A stretch of DNA of 64,000 nt, taken from assembly GCA_902495595.1 (NCBI GenBank), contig CABUXV010000008.1, positions 1 to 64,000 of the forward strand. The letters are read 5' to 3'. Positions 26,153-35,961 of this stretch are shown one piece after another (the first letter of the stretch is position 1; every line of letters starts with the position of its first letter). The stretch comes from an uncultured Eubacterium sp. GTDB taxonomy: Bacteria; Bacillota; Clostridia; Peptostreptococcales; Anaerovoracaceae. The translations under genes were made by a program, and so were the position numbers. The notes beneath the pieces are model-generated. The model had not been told where the DNA came from and did no database searches. It saw nothing but the letters and a program-made list of their open reading frames with translations.

Positions 26153-27118
26153 ATGATCAGCGAAAAATACGTATTAGGCATAGATACGAGCAACTATAAG
26201 ACATCCATTGCTGTAGTGGATAATCAAAAAAATATAATCTGCGACTTACGCAGACTGCTAAAGGTTAAACAGGGCGAAAGAGGACTGAGACAATCCGACG
26301 CCCTTTTTCAGCATATCCAGAATATACCTGAATTGATGATGGAAGCAAAAAACTGTTTCGACGGAGTTATTTCGGCGGTTTCATATTCTTCAAAACCAAG
26401 ACCTATCCTTGGTTCATATATGCCTGTTTTTACGGCAGGCAAAAGCGCCGCGGAATCTATCGGCGCCATGCTGAATATACCTTGTTTCGCCTTTTCTCAC
26501 CAGGAAGGTCACATAGAAGCAGTAAGGGCTTACAGTATATTTAAAGATAAAGAGGAATTTTTATCCTGTCACTTTTCGGGAGGAACTACGGAAATTTTAA
26601 AAGTTTCCCGCGATATAACCATAGTGGGAGGTTCCAAGGATATTTCCTTTGGTCAGGTAATAGACAGAGCAGGAGTTGCCATGGGAATGAGTTTTCCTGC
26701 CGGAGAAATGATGGACAGACTAGCCGAATCCGCATTGCAAAAAACAAATATTCTTACAAAAGTTAAAGTTCATGACGGCTGGCTCAATCTGTCGGGAATA
26801 GATACACAGATAAAGAATATAATCAAAACATTTAAGGAAAATGACAATGAACCGGAAAATATCAGGACAAGCCTTTCAGCGGAAATCTTCGAAAAGCTGT
26901 CCGAGGCAGCAATCTCTATGGTAAAACAGGTCTCTGAAAGTACAGGAATAAATGATGTGCTGATGGCAGGCGGAGTTTGTTCAAGCTTGTTTATGAGAAA
27001 ACGCATTGAAAGGGAACTGAAAAAGATTAACATTACAGCATCGTTTGACAATAAGGGTCTTTCTTCTGATAATGCAGTAGGAACAGCTCTTCTCGGAGGG
27101 AAAAATATATGGGACTAA
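26153..27118 (+). CDS. Kae1/TsaD-like protein, clostridial xseA-linked subfamily
   Basis: An ASKHA-fold protein of 321 residues related to TsaD/Kae1, which makes the threonylcarbamoyladenosine tRNA base. It has the N-terminal phosphate loop LGIDTSNYKTSIAVVD, the metal motif SHQEGH (HxxxH) near residue 115-120, and the later HFSGGTTEIL and DVLMAGGVCSS. It is not the canonical TsaD; clostridial genomes carry this paralogue between nusB and xseA in addition to true tsaD. The Cys/His pattern suggests metal and nucleotide binding are kept, but the role is unknown. It overlaps xseA by 10 bp. Confidence 0.82.
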   Translation: MISEKYVLGIDTSNYKTSIAVVDNQKNIICDLRRLLKVKQGERGLRQSDALFQHIQNIPELMMEAKNCFDGVISAVSYSSKPRPILGSYMPVFTAGKSAAESIGAMLNIPCFAFSHQEGHIEAVRAYSIFKDKEEFLSCHFSGGTTEILKVSRDITIVGGSKDISFGQVIDRAGVAMGMSFPAGEMMDRLAESALQKTNILTKVKVHDGWLNLSGIDTQIKNIIKTFKENDNEPENIRTSLSAEIFEKLSEAAISMVKQVSESTGINDVLMAGGVCSSLFMRKRIERELKKINITASFDNKGLSSDNAVGTALLGGKNIWD

Positions 27119-28317
27119 AACCTGTAAGAGTTTCACAGCTTAATAATTACATAAAGAGAATACTTCAGACAGACCCTATACTTGGCAATGTTTCTGTTAT
27201 AGGAGAAGTCTCCAATTTGAAATTTCATTCCTCAGGACATGTTTATTTTTCTTTAAAGGAAGAAAACAGCAAAATAAATTGTTTTCTTGCATCAGGGAAC
27301 TTAAACACAATCACCTGTGATTTAAAAGAAGGAATGGAGATAACTGCAAGCGGATACATATACCTCTATGAACGAGGCGGCAGTTATTCTCTTAATATAC
27401 GCGGCATAGAAGCTGCCGGTCAGGGAGAACTTGCGGCAGATTTCGCAAAACTGAAAGCAAAACTGGAATCACAGGGATATTTTGATAAAGACCATAAAAA
27501 AAACATTCCGGCTTTTCCTCATAAAATTGCCATAGTCACATCGGAAACAGGCGCAGCCGTAAGAGATATGCTGAAAATAATCAGAAAGAAAAACGATTAT
27601 ACAGATATATTTATATATCCTGTATTGGTTCAGGGACCTCATGCAGGAGCAGAGATTTCCCAAGCTATAGATGATATTAATGAAAATTTTAAGGATATAG
27701 ATATTATAATTACAGGTCGGGGAGGCGGGTCCATGGAAGAACTGTGGGCATTTAACGAGGAAATTGTAGCAGTGAGTATTTACAATTCCAGAATACCTGT
27801 AATTTCGGCAGTCGGTCATGAAACGGATTTTACCATAGCGGATTTTGTAGCTGATTTAAGGGCGGAAACTCCTACAGCTGCGGCGGAAATGGCTGTCCCC
27901 GATACAAATATCATAAGAGAAAATCTCGAATATCATAAAAACGAAATGAAGAGAAATCTTCGCATGATAACAGAAAACAAAAGAAAAAGCCTTGAAATGA
28001 TAAATATCCATGGATTCTTGAGAGATATACAGGCAAGACTTGTGCTGGATCAGCTTAAAGTAGATAATATTTTAAAAGATATTAAAAGCTGTCTGGACGG
28101 CAAAATTAAATTATATGAAAATCAGCTTGAAGTTTTCAGAGAAGTTTTGGAATCATCAAATCCAAAATCCATATTAAAAAAAGGATATTCAGTAGTAACT
28201 GATGAAAAAGGGTTAATAATAAAAGATATGACAGGTTTAGAAAAAAATCAGATTATAAATATAGAGGGAGCGGAAGGCAAAGCTTCTGCCCGCATAATAA
28301 ATACAGAAAAGAGGTAA
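27109..28317 (+). CDS. xseA: Exodeoxyribonuclease VII large subunit
   Basis: Catalytic subunit of exonuclease VII, which degrades single-stranded DNA in both directions. 402 residues: an N-terminal OB fold (SVIGEVSNLKFHSSGHVYFSLKEE, about 24-50), then the catalytic domain with PHKIAIVTSETGAAVRDM near 138-155, the GRGGGSMEELWAFN motif near 203 and GHETDFTIADFVADLRAETPTAAAE near 240. Ribosome site TCGGAGGG. It is followed 5 bp later by xseB. Confidence 0.96.
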   Translation: MGLKPVRVSQLNNYIKRILQTDPILGNVSVIGEVSNLKFHSSGHVYFSLKEENSKINCFLASGNLNTITCDLKEGMEITASGYIYLYERGGSYSLNIRGIEAAGQGELAADFAKLKAKLESQGYFDKDHKKNIPAFPHKIAIVTSETGAAVRDMLKIIRKKNDYTDIFIYPVLVQGPHAGAEISQAIDDINENFKDIDIIITGRGGGSMEELWAFNEEIVAVSIYNSRIPVISAVGHETDFTIADFVADLRAETPTAAAEMAVPDTNIIRENLEYHKNEMKRNLRMITENKRKSLEMINIHGFLRDIQARLVLDQLKVDNILKDIKSCLDGKIKLYENQLEVFREVLESSNPKSILKKGYSVVTDEKGLIIKDMTGLEKNQIINIEGAEGKASARIINTEKR

Positions 28318-28322
28318 TATTT

Positions 28323-28511
28323 ATGGCAGATAAAAATAAAAATTTTGAAAGTTCTTTAAAAAAACTTGAGGATATTTCCGCTAAACTGAAACTGGACAAT
28401 ATTTCCCTGGAAGAAGCCATAAAAAGTTATGAAGAAGGTATAAAGTACTATAAAGAATGCAGCGATATACTGGAAAACGCAAATCAGAAAATCGAAACTT
28501 TAACAAAATAA
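28323..28511 (+). CDS. xseB: Exodeoxyribonuclease VII small subunit
   Basis: A 62-residue helical subunit that binds the long coiled-coil arm of XseA. The family pattern FESSLKKLEDISAKLKLDNISLEEAIKSYEEG is obvious. Ribosome site AAGAGGTAA. Confidence 0.96.
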   Translation: MADKNKNFESSLKKLEDISAKLKLDNISLEEAIKSYEEGIKYYKECSDILENANQKIETLTK

Positions 28512-28529
28512 ATTATGGAGGTGTCTTTT

Positions 28530-29426
28530 ATGAGGGATTACAAATTTGAAGACTATAAAAACTTAATTGAAGAACATTTAATGGACTTTATTCCGGATGT
28601 AGACCATAAAAGCATCACTCTTTATGAATCTATGAAGTACAGCCTGTCTTCCGGCGGAAAAAGAATAAGACCTGCGTTGCTTTTGGCTGTATGTGATTTC
28701 TGCGGAGGAAAGATAGAAGAGGCTCTTCCTTATGCATGCGCTATTGAATACATTCATACTTATTCTCTGATACACGATGATTTGCCGTGCATGGATAACG
28801 ATGATCTTAGAAGAGGAAATCCTACAAATCATAAAGTTTACGGAGAAGCTATGGCCACTCTTGCCGGGGACGGACTGCAGTCTGCGGCATTTGAGGCAAT
28901 GAACAGAGATATGCTTCTTTATTTTGATGAACCTGAACTTTTAAACAACAGAATACGGGCATCATATGAAATCATAAGAGGTTCGGGCTGCAGAGGTATT
29001 GTAGCCGGACAAGTGGCAGACATGGAAGCCGAGGATAAAAGCTGTTCAAAAGAAATGCTTGATTACATTCATTTAACAAAAACAGCCGCCCTAATAGTTG
29101 CCGCTGTAAGAGCAGGCGCAAGGCTTGGAAGCTGTGATGAAGATATGCTCACTCAGCTGACAACATATGCAGAAAATTTGGGACTGGCTTTTCAGATAAG
29201 AGATGATATCCTCGATGTTGAAGGACACGAAGAAGAAATGGGGAAAAAAGCCGGTATGGATTCGGCAAATAAAAAAGCTACTTATCCTGCATTTTACGGA
29301 ATAGAAGCTTCCAAGGAACGCCTTAACAAACTTACCGATACGGCAGTTAATGCCCTGGCTCAATATTATGATAATGCGGAAGTTCTAACAAAATTAGCAA
29401 AAGAATTGGCAATAAGAGGTAAATAA
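28530..29426 (+). CDS. ispA: Polyprenyl (farnesyl) diphosphate synthase
   Basis: Condenses isopentenyl diphosphate with allylic diphosphates to make farnesyl diphosphate. Both Asp-rich motifs are present: DDLPCMDNDD near residue 84 and DDILD near 225. 298 residues from ATG 28530. An in-frame ATG at 28515 is rejected because the ribosome site GGAGGTG (28517-28523) lies just after it. The xseA-xseB-ispA-dxs-tlyA order is conserved in Firmicutes and actinobacteria. Confidence 0.95.
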   Translation: MRDYKFEDYKNLIEEHLMDFIPDVDHKSITLYESMKYSLSSGGKRIRPALLLAVCDFCGGKIEEALPYACAIEYIHTYSLIHDDLPCMDNDDLRRGNPTNHKVYGEAMATLAGDGLQSAAFEAMNRDMLLYFDEPELLNNRIRASYEIIRGSGCRGIVAGQVADMEAEDKSCSKEMLDYIHLTKTAALIVAAVRAGARLGSCDEDMLTQLTTYAENLGLAFQIRDDILDVEGHEEEMGKKAGMDSANKKATYPAFYGIEASKERLNKLTDTAVNALAQYYDNAEVLTKLAKELAIRGK

Positions 29427-29428
29427 TA

Positions 29429-31285
29429 ATGAATAAATATCTGGAAAAACATGATTTTCCTCATGATTTAAAGTATATGGACTACGACGATTTGGAGCTT
29501 CTGACCTATGAAATCCGTGATTTTCTCATTGAAGAAGTGTCAAAGACAGGAGGTCACCTTTCATCTAATTTGGGTGTAGTAGAGCTGTCAATAGCCTTGC
29601 ACAAATCCTTTGATACACCTGAGGACAAGCTTATATGGGATGTAGGTCATCAGACTTATGTACATAAAATTCTTACAGGAAGAGCTGATAAATTCGATAC
29701 TCTCAGACAGCTTGGCGGTATGAGCGGATTTCCCAAAACCAATGAAAGCGAATACGATTTATTCGATACAGGTCACAGCAGTACATCACTTTCCCTGGGG
29801 CTGGGACTTGCTTCTGCAAGAGAATTATCGGGAGAAGATTACAATGTGGTTTCAGTGATAGGAGACGGAGCTCTTACAGGAGGACTTGCTTTTGAAGCCC
29901 TTAATAATGCAGGTAATTCAGAATCCAAAATGATAGTTGTTCTCAACGATAACGGTATGTCCATATCTCCTAATACAGGAGGTGTTTCCAAATATTTAAG
30001 CAAGCTTAGAAGCTCACGAAAATACATATCGATGAAAGAACAGATAAAGAAAAACGTATCCAAGGTGCCGTTCATAGGAGAAGGAATGGTGGCAGGAATG
30101 CAGCATGCCAAGGATTCCATTAAATACGCTGTTATAGACGGAATACTTTTTGAAGCTTTGGGTTTTAAATATTTCGGTCCCGTAGACGGTCATGATATAA
30201 AGGAAATGTGCGATACTTTTGAACTTGCAAAAGCGGCGGAAGGACCGGTGCTGGTACATGTCATAACGCAAAAAGGGAAGGGATACAGCAAGGCGGAAAT
30301 GAATCCCAATGTATTCCACGGCATAGGACCCTTTGATATGGATACGGGACAGATTCTTAAGAAATCATCAAAACCGTCTTATTCTAATATTATGGGAAAC
30401 AAGCTTATAGAGCTGGCAAAATCAAATGATAAGATAACCGTTATAAGCGCAGCTATGCTTGAAGGTACAGGACTTGAACGATTCAGCCATGAATTTCCAA
30501 AGAGGGCTTTTGATGTAGGTATAGCGGAGGGACATGCAGTTACATTTGCAGCAGGTATGGCAAAAGCCGGCTTAAAGCCTTTTGTTGCCATATATTCTAC
30601 TTTTCTTCAAAGAGCTTATGACCAAATAATAGAAGATGTATGTCTGCAGAATCTTCCCGTAGTATTCTGTATAGACCGGGCAGGAATTGTGGGAGCAGAT
30701 GGAGAAACTCATCACGGTGTATTCGATTTAAGCTATCTTAAGCATATACCAAACCTCACCATAATGTCTCCAAAGAGCGGAGAAGAACTGGAAAAAATGA
30801 TAGATATGGCAGCAAATATGAAAAGTCCATGCGCCATAAGATATCCAAGAGGAACAGCATCAGAGCTTGAAATAAAGAGTGAGATTGAAATAGGCAAATC
30901 AGAAAGAATCAGGCAGGGAGAAGATTTGGACATATGGGCTTTCGGAGCTATGACCAAGACAGCTTTAGAAACTGCGGATATACTTGAAAAAAAAGGAGTA
31001 AAGTCCGGAGTTTCCAACATGAGATTTTTAAAACCTATGGATATAGCAGGGGTTAAAGATTCAGCAAAGAATCATGCTCTTATCGTTACCCTTGAAGATA
31101 ATGTAATCTGCGGCGGAGCCGGAGAGGAGATAAATAATATTTTAAAAAATGATGATGTCAGCGTCATAAATATAGGATGGCCGGATAAATTTATAGAGCA
31201 TGGTTCCTGCGAGGAACTTTATGAAAAATACAATATGAATGCAGAAGCTCTTGCAGAAAGGATATTAAGAGAACTTGAAAGATAG
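29429..31285 (+). CDS. dxs: 1-deoxy-D-xylulose-5-phosphate synthase
   Basis: Thiamine diphosphate enzyme that joins pyruvate and glyceraldehyde 3-phosphate in the first step of the MEP isoprenoid pathway. 618 residues. The thiamine-binding motif is GDGALTGGLAFEALNNAG near residue 147-164 and the transketolase pyrimidine-binding region contains DRAGIVGADGETHHGVFD near 416. Together with ispA this shows MEP-pathway isoprenoid synthesis. Ribosome site AAGAGGTAA. Confidence 0.97.
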   Translation: MNKYLEKHDFPHDLKYMDYDDLELLTYEIRDFLIEEVSKTGGHLSSNLGVVELSIALHKSFDTPEDKLIWDVGHQTYVHKILTGRADKFDTLRQLGGMSGFPKTNESEYDLFDTGHSSTSLSLGLGLASARELSGEDYNVVSVIGDGALTGGLAFEALNNAGNSESKMIVVLNDNGMSISPNTGGVSKYLSKLRSSRKYISMKEQIKKNVSKVPFIGEGMVAGMQHAKDSIKYAVIDGILFEALGFKYFGPVDGHDIKEMCDTFELAKAAEGPVLVHVITQKGKGYSKAEMNPNVFHGIGPFDMDTGQILKKSSKPSYSNIMGNKLIELAKSNDKITVISAAMLEGTGLERFSHEFPKRAFDVGIAEGHAVTFAAGMAKAGLKPFVAIYSTFLQRAYDQIIEDVCLQNLPVVFCIDRAGIVGADGETHHGVFDLSYLKHIPNLTIMSPKSGEELEKMIDMAANMKSPCAIRYPRGTASELEIKSEIEIGKSERIRQGEDLDIWAFGAMTKTALETADILEKKGVKSGVSNMRFLKPMDIAGVKDSAKNHALIVTLEDNVICGGAGEEINNILKNDDVSVINIGWPDKFIEHGSCEELYEKYNMNAEALAERILRELER

Positions 31286-32066
31286 ACTGGATATAATACT
31301 AACAAAAAAGAACATGTTCACATCAAGAGAAAAAGCAAAATCCTCTATTATGGCAGGACTCATATACGTTGACGGCCAGCGAATAGACAAACCGGGAACA
31401 CCGGTTGATTTTGATTCTGAGATAACTGTAAAAGAAGATCTGTGTCCTTATGTAAGCAGAGGCGGTCTTAAGCTCGAAAAGGCTTTAAAACTTTTTGATT
31501 TTTCGCTGAAGGATTCAGTAGCTGTAGACATAGGCGCTTCTACGGGAGGATTTACCGATTGTATGCTTCAAAAGGGAGCTAAAAAAGTATATGCCATAGA
31601 TGTAGGATACGGTCAGCTTGACTGGAAACTTAGAAATGATGACAGAGTAGTGAATATGGAGAAAGTCAATGTCAGGTACCTTGACCCGGAATCAATAGAC
31701 GAAAAAGCGGATTTTATCAGTATAGATGTATCATTTATTTCTCTTAATCTCGTTTTTCCTGTTGCTTCAAAACTTCTGTCAGAAGAGGGAAGTCTGGTAT
31801 GTCTTGTTAAACCTCAGTTTGAAGCAGGAAGAAATCAAGTAGGAAAAAAAGGTATCGTAAGAGATTCGAAAGTTCACAGAGAAGTCATAGAAAAAGTGAT
31901 AAAATATGGAGAAAACAACGGACTTTACAGTCATGGTCTTACATATTCTCCTGTAACAGGAACAAAAGGAAATATAGAATACCTGCTGTTTATGAAAAAA
32001 GAACCTTCATGTGAGGTTTTAAATCCGGAGGAAACGGTTCAGAGCTCCCACGAAGAGCTCAAGTGA
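31275..32066 (+). CDS. tlyA: TlyA family rRNA methyltransferase
   Basis: S4-domain plus FtsJ-like methyltransferase; TlyA proteins make 2'-O-methylcytidine in 16S and/or 23S rRNA. 263 residues: S4 RNA-binding domain at 1-60 (SREKAKSSIMAGLIYVDG), then SAM motif VAVDIGASTGGFTDCML near 77-93, and FISIDVSFISL near 145. It starts at a TTG inside the end of dxs (11-bp overlap). Frequently mislabelled as hemolysin. In many Firmicutes argR and recN follow; here neither does. Confidence 0.92.
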   Translation: MKDRLDIILTKKNMFTSREKAKSSIMAGLIYVDGQRIDKPGTPVDFDSEITVKEDLCPYVSRGGLKLEKALKLFDFSLKDSVAVDIGASTGGFTDCMLQKGAKKVYAIDVGYGQLDWKLRNDDRVVNMEKVNVRYLDPESIDEKADFISIDVSFISLNLVFPVASKLLSEEGSLVCLVKPQFEAGRNQVGKKGIVRDSKVHREVIEKVIKYGENNGLYSHGLTYSPVTGTKGNIEYLLFMKKEPSCEVLNPEETVQSSHEELK

Positions 32067-32091
32067 TTATGGATAAAAAGGAGATTGGAAA

Positions 32092-33282
32092 ATGAAATTA
32101 TCAAAGAGAGTGGATGAAATGCAGCATTCTCCCATAAGGAGATTTAATCAATACGCTATAGAGGCAGAAAGAAACGGTAAAAAAGTATACCGTTTAAATA
32201 TAGGTCAGCCCGACGTGGAAACACCGGCATGTTTCATAGACGCCATAAAAAATTTCGATAAGAAAATCATAGCATATTCGGAGTCGGGCGGCGAAACTGA
32301 TTTGCTGGATGCAATCTGCGGATATTTTGCAAGATATGACATCCGGTTTGAAAGAAATGATATCATAATAACCAACGGAGGTTCGGAAGCTTTAAATATG
32401 GTCTTCACTTCTATATTAGACCCGGGAGACGATGTTATAATTGCTGAACCTTTTTATACAAATTATCATACGTTTATTACAGGAGCAGTAGGAAATGTAG
32501 TTCCCATAACTACAAAGGCTGAAGACGGCTACAATTTTGCAGACAGAACGCTCATCGAAAACGCAATAACTTCTGATACGAAAGCCATATGCTGTATAAG
32601 CCCGGGAAATCCTACAGGACGTGTGTTAAGTCTTGATGATATGAAACTCATAGGCGAAATTGCTAAAAAATATGACCTTTGGATTATAGCGGACGAAGTT
32701 TACAGGGAATTCGTATATGATAATAAACAGATATCTTCTTTCGGTATGATAAAAGAGCTGGAAGAAAGAGTTATAATTGTGGATTCAGTTTCAAAAAGAT
32801 TTTCAGCGTGCGGAGCAAGAATAGGATTTGCAGCAAGCAAAAATAAAGAACTCATGGACGGGCTCATGAAAATTTCCCAGGGAAGATTATGTGTATCAAC
32901 TTTGGATCAGATAGGCGCAGCAGCTTTGTATTCATTAAGTGAAACGTATTATAGCGATATTAAAGAGGAATACGAATCAAGACGTGATGCGGCATATGAA
33001 GAATTAATGAAGATACCTGATGTAATATGCCAAAAACCGGGCGGAGCATTTTATATGATGGCAAAACTTCCTGTAGATAATGTGGAGGATTTTCTAATCT
33101 TTTTGCTTACGGAATTTGAGGATAACGGCGAAACCGTTATGTTTGCTCCGGCAGAAGGATTTTACGGAACAAAAGGCCTTGGAAAAGACGAAATGAGAAT
33201 TGCGTATGTATTAAACAGAAATGATATGAAACGGGGAGTTGAACTGATAAAGCTAGGTATAGAAAAATATAACAACAGATAA
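32092..33282 (+). CDS. Class I/II pyridoxal-phosphate aminotransferase
   Basis: A 396-residue fold-type I aminotransferase. The PLP lysine is Lys235 in SVSKRFSACGARIG, with SPGNPTG at 170-176 and the cofactor Asp in IADEVY near 201. It resembles aspartate/aromatic aminotransferases of the Ib subgroup. The substrate cannot be read from sequence; no amino acid biosynthesis gene lies alongside. It precedes mutS by 42 bp. Ribosome site AAAAGGAGA. Confidence 0.88.
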   Translation: MKLSKRVDEMQHSPIRRFNQYAIEAERNGKKVYRLNIGQPDVETPACFIDAIKNFDKKIIAYSESGGETDLLDAICGYFARYDIRFERNDIIITNGGSEALNMVFTSILDPGDDVIIAEPFYTNYHTFITGAVGNVVPITTKAEDGYNFADRTLIENAITSDTKAICCISPGNPTGRVLSLDDMKLIGEIAKKYDLWIIADEVYREFVYDNKQISSFGMIKELEERVIIVDSVSKRFSACGARIGFAASKNKELMDGLMKISQGRLCVSTLDQIGAAALYSLSETYYSDIKEEYESRRDAAYEELMKIPDVICQKPGGAFYMMAKLPVDNVEDFLIFLLTEFEDNGETVMFAPAEGFYGTKGLGKDEMRIAYVLNRNDMKRGVELIKLGIEKYNNR

Positions 33283-33324
33283 ATCTATTTACAGAAGAAC
33301 CATATACAGAAAGGAAAACATTTG

Positions 33325-35961
33325 ATGGCGGAAAAAAAACTTTCACCTATGATGCAGCAATACATGGAAATTAAAGAAAATTACCGGGACTGTATTTTAT
33401 TTTTCAGACTCGGAGATTTTTACGAAATGTTTTTTGAAGATGCCAAAACTGCTTCCAGAGAGCTGGAACTTACTTTAACGGGTAAAAACTGCGGTATGGA
33501 GGAAAGAGCGCCTATGTGCGGCGTTCCTTTTCACTCTGCCGATACATATATTTCACGGCTTGTGGAATCAGGATACAAGGTAGCTATATGCGAACAAACC
33601 GAAGACCCACAGTCAGCAAAAGGAATCGTTAAAAGAGAAGTAATAAAAATAGTTACTCCGGGGACGGTTTTAAGCAGCAATATGCTTAAAGAAAAAGAGA
33701 ATAACTATATTGCGTCAATATATATTGATGAGGTTTCCACAGGTCTTGCCTACTGCGATGTTTCTACAGGAGAGATAAATCTTACATCTTTTAAGGGAAC
33801 AGCACAAAGGGATAATCTTGTAAATGAAATCGTTAAGATAAACGCAAGAGAAATTCTTCTGAGCAAAGATACTGATAACATAATAGATACGGAAGACATG
33901 AAGCCTGTTACAGAGGCTTATTTTAATATTTTAGAAGATGAATACTACAGAACCGACGCACTCAGAGAAACCATAAAGAAACAATTTAAGGTTACGGCGC
34001 TTTTAGGAATCGGTGTGGAAGAAGATTCTTCGGAAGAAATGTCACTGGGCGCACTGCTTTTATATCTTCTGGAAACACAAAAAAGCAGTCTGGGACATAT
34101 CGCTACTTTAAATACATATTCCATGGGCGAACATATGTCTTTAGATAAATCCACGATAAAAAACCTTGAACTTACAGAAACTTTATTTGAAAAAAAACTT
34201 CAGGGTTCACTTCTGGGAATACTGGATAAGACTCATACGGCTATGGGCTCGAGAAAACTCAAGCAGTGGATAAAAGAACCGCTGAACAATGTCGAGCAGA
34301 TAAATATGCGTCTTGATTCCGTAGAATTTCTTGCAGACAATATAATTACAAGGAACAATATCAAGGAACACCTTAAAAGGGTTTACGACTTTGAGCGTCT
34401 TACAGGACGCATTGCATGCGGCAATGCCAATGGAAAGGATTTAATCGCGCTTAAAAATTCCTGCTTTGTCATACCTGATATAAAAGAAGAGCTTTCAGGA
34501 TGCGGATGCGTACTTTTGGAATCACTCGATGATAAAATCGACGCTCTTAAAGATGTATACGACCTCATTGAAAGAAGTATAGAGGATGATCCGCCTTTTG
34601 CAATAAAAGAAGGACATCTTATAAAAGAAGGCTATTCGCAGGAGCTTGATGATTTAAAGAATTCAATTAAAGATGCTCAAAACTGGATAGCAGGTCTTGA
34701 AAACAGTGAACGGCAGAGAACCGGCATAAAAAATTTAAAGGTAGGATTCAATAAGGTTTTCGGGTATTATCTCGAAGTTACAAAATCTTATTTTGACTTG
34801 ATTCCCGACAACTATATCAGAAAACAAACCTTGGCAAACTGCGAACGTTTTATAACTCCCGAATTAAAGGAAACCGAACGTACAGTTCTGAATGCAGAAG
34901 CAAAGATAAACCAAACAGAGTACGAACTTTTTTCACAGGTAAGACAGCTTCTACAAAATTATATAAATCAGATACAGGAAACATCTAAATCCATTGCAGC
35001 CCTTGATGTACTTACAGCCTTTGCAGAAGTAAGCGAAAAAAACAACTATGTCAAACCAAAAGTTGACAGCAGCGACAATCTTCTCATCGAAAAAGGCCGC
35101 CATCCTGTAATAGAACAGACTATAAAAGATGGTATTTTTGTAAGCAACGATACTTATCTTAATAAAAACGATCAGAGCCTGCTTCTTATAACAGGACCCA
35201 ATATGTCGGGAAAATCAACTTATATGAGGCAGACTGCTCTGATAGTCCTCATGGCTCAGGCAGGATGTTTCGTTCCTTGTGACAAAGCTTTAATAGGCGT
35301 ATGCGACCGTATTTTCACACGTATCGGAGCATCGGACAATCTGGCTCAGGGACAGAGCACGTTTTTCGTCGAGATGAGTGAACTTTCCTATATACTCAAC
35401 ACAGCCACCGACAGGAGCCTTGTGATACTTGACGAAATAGGAAGGGGGACCAGTACATATGACGGTCTTTCCATAGCTTGGGCTGCCGCAGAATATCTTT
35501 GTAAAAAATCAAAAAAAATAAGAACACTGTTTGCAACACATTACCATGAAATGACGGAGCTGGAAGATACTGCAGAAGGCGTAAAAAATTTAAATGTTGA
35601 TGTGGCAGAAGAAAACGGCAATGTAGTCTTCCTTCATAAAATAGTCAAAGGCAGCGCAAGCAGAAGTTACGGAATACACGTAGCAAAACTGGCGGGCGCT
35701 CCTAAAGAACTATTAAACAGAGCCGAGGAAAAACTTGCTGATTTGGAAAACGGAAACTTTGAACAAAAATCAAAGGATTTTTCAAAATCCGATAACTGTA
35801 ATAAATTAAAATCATGCGAACAAAACGATGACTCACACCAGATATCTTTATTTGAATTGGCTCCCAGCGCAGTTACCGACAAATTAAGAAAACTGGATCT
35901 TATGAATACAACTCCGTCAGAAGCATTAAAAATACTGGAGGAATTGAAAGAATACATATGA
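33325..35961 (+). CDS. mutS: DNA mismatch repair protein MutS
   Basis: Recognises base mismatches and recruits MutL. 878 residues. The mismatch-binding N-terminal domain contains FFRLGDFYEMFFEDA (the Phe-x-Glu wedge) near 28-42; the ATPase Walker A is GPNMSGKSTYMRQ near 623 and the Walker B region is VILDEIGRGTSTYDGLS near 697. The C-terminal 70 residues are a low-conservation linker ending in a probable helix that contacts the clamp. ATG 33325 with AAAGGAAA at 8 bp is preferred over an in-frame TTG one codon upstream. It overlaps mutL by 4 bp. Confidence 0.97.
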   Translation: MAEKKLSPMMQQYMEIKENYRDCILFFRLGDFYEMFFEDAKTASRELELTLTGKNCGMEERAPMCGVPFHSADTYISRLVESGYKVAICEQTEDPQSAKGIVKREVIKIVTPGTVLSSNMLKEKENNYIASIYIDEVSTGLAYCDVSTGEINLTSFKGTAQRDNLVNEIVKINAREILLSKDTDNIIDTEDMKPVTEAYFNILEDEYYRTDALRETIKKQFKVTALLGIGVEEDSSEEMSLGALLLYLLETQKSSLGHIATLNTYSMGEHMSLDKSTIKNLELTETLFEKKLQGSLLGILDKTHTAMGSRKLKQWIKEPLNNVEQINMRLDSVEFLADNIITRNNIKEHLKRVYDFERLTGRIACGNANGKDLIALKNSCFVIPDIKEELSGCGCVLLESLDDKIDALKDVYDLIERSIEDDPPFAIKEGHLIKEGYSQELDDLKNSIKDAQNWIAGLENSERQRTGIKNLKVGFNKVFGYYLEVTKSYFDLIPDNYIRKQTLANCERFITPELKETERTVLNAEAKINQTEYELFSQVRQLLQNYINQIQETSKSIAALDVLTAFAEVSEKNNYVKPKVDSSDNLLIEKGRHPVIEQTIKDGIFVSNDTYLNKNDQSLLLITGPNMSGKSTYMRQTALIVLMAQAGCFVPCDKALIGVCDRIFTRIGASDNLAQGQSTFFVEMSELSYILNTATDRSLVILDEIGRGTSTYDGLSIAWAAAEYLCKKSKKIRTLFATHYHEMTELEDTAEGVKNLNVDVAEENGNVVFLHKIVKGSASRSYGIHVAKLAGAPKELLNRAEEKLADLENGNFEQKSKDFSKSDNCNKLKSCEQNDDSHQISLFELAPSAVTDKLRKLDLMNTTPSEALKILEELKEYI

